DNA of 27,686 bases from Thermoplasmata archaeon. Lineage in GTDB: Archaea; Thermoplasmatota; Thermoplasmata; Thermoplasmatales; Thermoplasmataceae. The position numbers and the translations under genes are program-made. Positions 23,953-27,686 of this stretch are shown one piece after another (the stretch's first letter is position 1; every line of letters starts with the position of its first letter). A model generated the notes under the pieces. That model worked only from the letters and a program-made list of their open reading frames with translations, had not been told where the DNA came from and did not search any database. The DNA lies in the NCBI GenBank assembly GCA_021797225.1, contig JAKAAE010000007.1, positions 1 through 27,686 of the forward strand. The letters run 5' to 3'.

Positions 23953-24359
23953 TACTTGATGCTTCCGTAATCGTAAAGTGGTTTGTGGACGAAGAATTTA
24001 CTGATAAGTCCCTGCAGATACTCGACGATTACATCAGGGGCGAAATAACGGTATACTCCGTTCAATTAATGCCGTATGAGGTATCCAACGCTCTGCGATA
24101 TAATCCGGCGATTGGAAAAGAAGAGCTTATCAGGGTAGGACTTGCACTGAGGAAATTTCAGATTGTACTATACCCTATCATCGACGGCATGTATGAATCT
24201 GCAATTAACATTGCAATAGATTCCGGTACCACGGTATATGACGCAGCTTATCTCTCCTTAGCAATAGAGATGGGCGCACCCCTGTACACTGCGGATCAAA
24301 AGTTTATGAATAAACTTGGAGAACGCTATCGTGTGGTTCACATATCTTCTTATAAATAG
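23931..24359 (+). CDS. vapC: VapC-type PIN-domain ribonuclease toxin
   Basis: 142 residues from ATG 23931; GTG 23904 is also in frame but would lie deeper in vapB, and GAGGAGA ahead of the ATG favours 23931. The PIN acidic residues that bind Mg2+/Mn2+ are present: D10 in IILDASV, E50 in YEVSNAL, D104 in VYDAAYLSLA, D122 in YTADQKF. VapC toxins cleave RNA, often tRNA or rRNA; the target here is unknown. Overlap with vapB means coupled translation. The catalytic set is complete, so activity is expected. Confidence 0.87.
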   Translation: MERPGDIILDASVIVKWFVDEEFTDKSLQILDDYIRGEITVYSVQLMPYEVSNALRYNPAIGKEELIRVGLALRKFQIVLYPIIDGMYESAINIAIDSGTTVYDAAYLSLAIEMGAPLYTADQKFMNKLGERYRVVHISSYK

Positions 24360-24686
24360 GGGCAAGCATCTCTTCCCGAATCAATGGCCTGCTGGAATAT
24401 GATAGCCAAAAGCAGGAGGGTAGGATAAGTTTAATTTCTATCCGGTCTTTTTATCCACCGTGAGCCAGAAAAGCCCCTGGCACAGAAAGGTGAAGAGAAC
24501 GGACACTTTGATCGTGTACATTATTTTGTGTATTTATAAAGGGTATATACTCTGAAACATTTTCATTTTGTAGAAATAAATTGCTGCAGTTATTAACCTG
24601 GATTATTTTTAGTAATTTTTCAGTTTTTTATATATGCCTTAATATACGCACTTTAATATATTTACTAATTTTATAATATTTATAAA
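24360..24686. other. Non-coding stretch with a relict repeat
   Basis: 327 bases with no gene. It contains an imperfect hairpin near 24422-24462 (GGATAA...TTATCC) that could end the vapBC transcript, and copy B of the dispersed repeat. Confidence 0.4.
24514..24566. repeat. Dispersed repeat copy B, possible relict end of a mobile element
   Basis: Starts GTGTACATTATTTTGTGT, then ATTTATAAAGGGTATA and AAACATTTTCAT, nearly identical to copy A at 13272-13326. The match stops sharply on both sides. Both copies have the same orientation and no transposase. Confidence 0.5.
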
Positions 24687-25121
24687 CTATCTCCTGTATG
24701 ATTCTGTGGGGTCGAATTCTATCAGTGAATTTTTTAAAATAGATCTACTCGTATCGCAAACTTTGGATAACTCTTTGCTATAAGTCTGATCTGCATGCCG
24801 TAGGTGTACCATTATACCCTCTTCTTTCACATACTGAACTGCAGGAACAAAATCACCATCTCCAGTTATGAGAAGTATGTGTTAAATCCTATTTTTGAGC
24901 GCTAACCTGATCATGTCGATTGCAATTAGTATATCAACCTGTTTTTGATGATATCCATTCTGATTTTCTTGAAGTTTACCCAACCTTATCTCAAAACGGT
25001 CTAATAAATTTAAAGAAGTCAGGAATTTCTTATTGCTTTCCAGCGGTACATCATAGATATACGTTCTAAATGTCAATGCCAAATGAATTTTACCCAGAAA
25101 CGCCAATTTAAATTTCCCCAT
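24687..25121 (-). pseudogene. NYN-domain (LabA/DUF88-like) protein, truncated 5' and with an internal stop
   Basis: From 25121 the frame reads GKFKLAFLGK, then TYIYDVPLESNK, RFEIRLGKL and QKQVDILIAIDMIRLALKN, the middle of a NYN/LabA-like PIN-fold nuclease. It stops at TAA 24882-24884. The very same frame continues straight on with HILLITGDGDFVPAVQYVKE, the conserved GDGDF(V)P catalytic segment, and runs to TAG 24687-24689. The single stop probably arose from CAA (Gln). The first strand with the FIDG(S/N)N motif is missing: a stop lies at 25125-25127 and the transposase gene begins on the other strand. The gene has thus lost its 5' end at the insertion and is no longer readable as a whole. 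Intact members are predicted RNases. Confidence 0.78.
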
Positions 25122-26278
25122 TTCCTACTGAGGAGTGGGGAGGTTAAATGTTTAGGGATGAGAGGTGGTATATGATAAGAAAGATGGCTGAAAACGGCAT
25201 GAACATATCGGATATAGCAAGGGAACTGAACATGGATAGAAAGACTGTAAAGAAGTATATGAATTCCAGGGCTGTGCCCAGATATAAAGAGAGAAAAAAT
25301 GGAAGGGCATTGAAGATCGATCCATACAGGGATTACATAAGGGGGAGAATAGAAAAATATAATCTCTCTGCAGTAAGGATCTTCGATGAGATAAGGAAGA
25401 AGGGGTACACAGGTGGGTACTCAACACTGAAGGCTTACTGCCACACACTGAGGGAAGACCGTGCTGTAAAGGCAGTGATAAGGTTTGAGACAGATCCGGG
25501 AAAGCAGGCACAGGTTGACTTTGGGGAATTTGGAAGGATCAGTGTGGACGGCATGAACAGGAAACTGTATGTTTTCTCATACATCCTGGGTTATTCAAGG
25601 TACAGGTATGCAGAATTCACAGTGGACATCTCAACACAGAGCGTAATAAAGATGCACATGAATGCATTCAATTACACGGGTGGCTTGCCCTCAGATATAC
25701 TTTATGACAACATGAAGCAGGTTGTCACAGAGAGGAAACTGAAGGCCTCAGAATCAACATTCAATCAGCAGTTCATGCAGTTCTCCACATATTATGGTTT
25801 CAATGTCAGGCTCTGCTACCCATACAGGCCACAGACAAAGGGAAAGGTTGAGAGGAATATCGGTTATATAAGGGGAAACTTCTTCAATGGGAGGGAGTTC
25901 ACATCCATCCAGGACATAAATGCACAGTGCCTGTCCTGGCTGGTTATGGCAAATTCCAGGCCCAATGCAACGACAGGCAGGGTACCATCAGATGCACTGG
26001 GGGATGAAGTACTCATACCTGTGAATTCAGTGCCTGAATTTAAATTTAACATAGCGGGCACAAGGAAGGTCTCAAGGGAATGCTATGTGCACTATAATTC
26101 CAACAGGTATTCAGTCCCATGGAAGTATGCAGGGAGGAACTGCACAACCACGGAGGAGAATGGAATTCTAAAAATCCATGTGGATGGGGAAACCATAGAG
26201 CATGAGATCATTCCAGGATCAGGGAGAATATCAAGGAAGAAAGAGCATTTTGAGGGATTGCTGAAGGCAACAAGGGAA
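25122..26278 (+). mobile_element. Truncated IS21-type insertion element (istA only)
   Basis: The left boundary is set by the break in the NYN gene (about 25122) and the right boundary by the loss of transposase similarity and the shift to AT-rich codons near 26278. No istB follows and no inverted repeat matching the left end is seen on the right, so the 3' part of the element is gone. Exact ends and target duplication cannot be read. Confidence 0.6.
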
Positions 26279-26887
26279 CTAGACTCTATTTTTATAGGTT
26301 TGATTGATAGGTGTGTAGAAAACACTAAAAGGGAAAAACTTTCATCAGCTTTCATTATAAATGAACTCAAAGAGAAAATATCCAAAGATGATATAGCAGA
26401 AAAATTATCAGGCGATATATATAAAGAAAATTCCGATATAGTTCGCTTTCTATTGAGTAAAGTTGAAGAAAAGCGGAGAACCAGAGAATCATATATTGAC
26501 CTGTGGAAACGCGATGGCAATAAAATGAATTTTACAATAGAGCACATTTTGCCAGAAGGGGAAAATTTACCAGATTCGTGGATAGACATGATTGCTCAAG
26601 GAAATGGATCAAAGGCCAAAGAACTTCAGAAAGAATATACGCATAAACTCGGCAACCTAACTTTAAGTGCTTACAACTCAAATCTATCTAATCAATCTTT
26701 CATATACAAACGGGATAAGACAGACAAGCATGGAGATTATATAGGTTACAAGAACGGCTTATTCTTAAATGAAGACCTAAAATCTATTGATTCATGGGGC
26801 GTTGATCAAATTGAGAAAAGAGGTGAACGCTTGAAAAGTGAAATTCTTTCTTTTCTTGGAATGGACAATGACAAAGAAAATTTATAA
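25148..26887 (+). CDS. Chimeric ORF: IS21 transposase IstA fused to a DUF1524 (GmrSD-like) C-terminal domain
   Basis: 579 residues in one frame. Residues 1 to about 377 are IS21-type IstA: N-terminal helix-turn-helix (about 13-38), then the DDE catalytic residues D124 (QVDFGEF), D187 (ILYDNMK) and E235 (KGKVERN), and a C-terminal beta domain. From about 378 the sequence changes to the end of a DUF262/DUF1524 protein, with a helical part. This carries the HNH-type motif FTIEHILPE (462-470; H466) and HKLGNLTLSAYNSNLSN (499-515). Codon use changes at the same place: GGG/AGG-rich before, AT-rich after. DUF1524 is the nuclease domain of GmrSD-type modification-dependent restriction enzymes; its DUF262 (GmrS, NTPase) portion is absent. 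Most likely a deletion joined the two genes. Whether the fusion is expressed is unknown, and the IstB partner is missing. Confidence 0.8.
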   Translation: MFRDERWYMIRKMAENGMNISDIARELNMDRKTVKKYMNSRAVPRYKERKNGRALKIDPYRDYIRGRIEKYNLSAVRIFDEIRKKGYTGGYSTLKAYCHTLREDRAVKAVIRFETDPGKQAQVDFGEFGRISVDGMNRKLYVFSYILGYSRYRYAEFTVDISTQSVIKMHMNAFNYTGGLPSDILYDNMKQVVTERKLKASESTFNQQFMQFSTYYGFNVRLCYPYRPQTKGKVERNIGYIRGNFFNGREFTSIQDINAQCLSWLVMANSRPNATTGRVPSDALGDEVLIPVNSVPEFKFNIAGTRKVSRECYVHYNSNRYSVPWKYAGRNCTTTEENGILKIHVDGETIEHEIIPGSGRISRKKEHFEGLLKATRELDSIFIGLIDRCVENTKREKLSSAFIINELKEKISKDDIAEKLSGDIYKENSDIVRFLLSKVEEKRRTRESYIDLWKRDGNKMNFTIEHILPEGENLPDSWIDMIAQGNGSKAKELQKEYTHKLGNLTLSAYNSNLSNQSFIYKRDKTDKHGDYIGYKNGLFLNEDLKSIDSWGVDQIEKRGERLKSEILSFLGMDNDKENL

Positions 26888-27157
26888 ATTTTTATACTAA
26901 TAAAATGAATTCAACTCCAAGTTATCTGGTCAATTTTATTATATGTTGCCAGCCATAAGTTGTTAGGATATAGTATTGGGTTCAGTTATTTTTCTAAATA
27001 TAGTGAAATATATTTAATGTTCTAAATGCCCATAAATTTATGTGGATCATAAGGTTTTAATGTCTATTTTAGCGCTTTTTATATTTTGTTAGTAATGTGC
27101 CCCTAGTTTGTTTTTGACCACAAAAATTCAAAAAGTCAAGTAATGTTGGTTAATTTA

Positions 27158-27686
27158 TCAACGATTCTTGAAAGTAAGCACATCGTACCATGAATATATA
27201 AAAAATAGAATATATATAATTACATCTAAAAAGAGAAAAAATACATTGAGAATATATGAATTTATAATGTTTTTAACTACAAAAAGTGCGAATAAGGGAA
27301 GTAAAAATGCAATAGAACCCTTTCTTGAATTTGGATGATTTAAATTAGAAAGGCTTAGGAACATTATGGCAAATATATAACCTAGAGAATCAGACACCAC
27401 TGAAATATAATTTAATATACCTACATGAAAAATAATCCCAACAAAAAACAAAATCAGTAATATAAATGAAAATATAATGTCCCAACATTTTTTATTTTTC
27501 AGTTCCCTAAAATACGTATTGTATGCTATTTCATACCCCTCATGGCTTTCTACAAACTTCCTGCTTAAAAGTATCTGATGATCTGATTTTGTGAGAGCAA
27601 AAAGTAGTTTAATTATCACAGCTCCCATAAATAATATTAGGGCTATGAATACGGATACTGCAATTATTGAGAAAAAGTGATTCCAG
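27158..27686 (-). CDS. Multi-spanning membrane protein (start beyond window)
   Basis: The frame is open to the window edge: before the ATG at 27628 it continues with FFSIIAVSVFIALILF, a membrane helix that runs on into GAVIIKLLFAL. The ATG is therefore probably internal and the gene is partial. At least five hydrophobic segments are visible: the edge helix, one after KNKKCWD, one at SLGYIFAIMFLSL, one at SIAFLLPLFALFVV, and a last one YILFFIYSW near the end. Between the first two lies a soluble loop of about 40 residues with charged residues. No family was recognised. It faces the chimeric ORF tail to tail. Confidence 0.6.
   Translation of the reverse strand, partial: WNHFFSIIAVSVFIALILFMGAVIIKLLFALTKSDHQILLSRKFVESHEGYEIAYNTYFRELKNKKCWDIIFSFILLILFFVGIIFHVGILNYISVVSDSLGYIFAIMFLSLSNLNHPNSRKGSIAFLLPLFALFVVKNIINSYILNVFFLFLDVIIYILFFIYSWYDVLTFKNR

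Noticed and set aside
26092..26589. Minus-strand frame (165 codons) opposite the chimeric ORF
   Set aside because: Spans the transposase/DUF1524 junction on the opposite strand and is serine-rich as antisense frames are; no motif.

Overview
The window looks like a chromosomal segment of an acidophilic archaeon of the Thermoplasmatales (Ferroplasma/Acidiplasma/Cuniculiplasma type). This is an inference from several features. The DNA is AT-rich with AGA/AGG arginine codons. Many genes have a TATA-like box about 25 bases before the start codon and little or no leader, while genes inside operons carry GGTG-type ribosome binding sites. The gene set is typically archaeal: DUF4143 ATPase, HEPN/MNT pairs, VapBC, and many MFS/APC carriers. 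No rRNA, tRNA or CRISPR array was seen.

Layout. 1-1405: 3' end of a type I restriction hsdR gene overlapping a small HELLH metallopeptidase. 1568-4100: two paralogous MFS carriers on the minus strand. 4264-4592: a broken small gene. 4617-6161: a TPR protein (minus). 6274-6833: an intact HepT-type HEPN RNase behind only the tail of its MntA antitoxin. 7207-10918: an operon of APC permease, class III aminotransferase and enolase-superfamily epimerase. 11038-15628: a YwgA/SocA-like protein (minus), an MFS carrier, and an MFS carrier/cyclase-hydrolase operon. 16130-18676: a nitrogen-acquisition locus with a winged-helix protein, an ammonium transporter (minus) and a divergently placed, frameshifted urea transporter, with a perfect palindrome between the two transporters.

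18674-24359 is a defence/addiction-rich stretch. It holds a DUF4143 ATPase behind palindromic promoter elements, a HEPN/MNT pair (minus) whose MNT gene is out of frame at an A7 tract, a dienelactone hydrolase, a second intact HEPN/MNT pair (plus), a STAS-like protein and a VapBC pair with a repeat-rich operator. 24687-26887 is a rearranged spot. A truncated IS21-type istA lies between two damaged genes: a NYN-domain gene with lost 5' end and an internal stop, and the DUF1524 (GmrSD-like) 3' end of a restriction gene, now fused in frame to the transposase. The window closes inside a multi-spanning membrane protein.

The metabolic genes point to scavenging of amino acids or peptides, ammonium, urea and other small organics, with substrates unproven. 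The accessory genes show active gain and decay of toxin-antitoxin and restriction systems. The observations most worth following are the homopolymer frameshift in the MNT antitoxin, the HepT with only an antitoxin remnant, the IstA-DUF1524 fusion, and the palindromes at the amt/urea-transporter and ATPase promoters.
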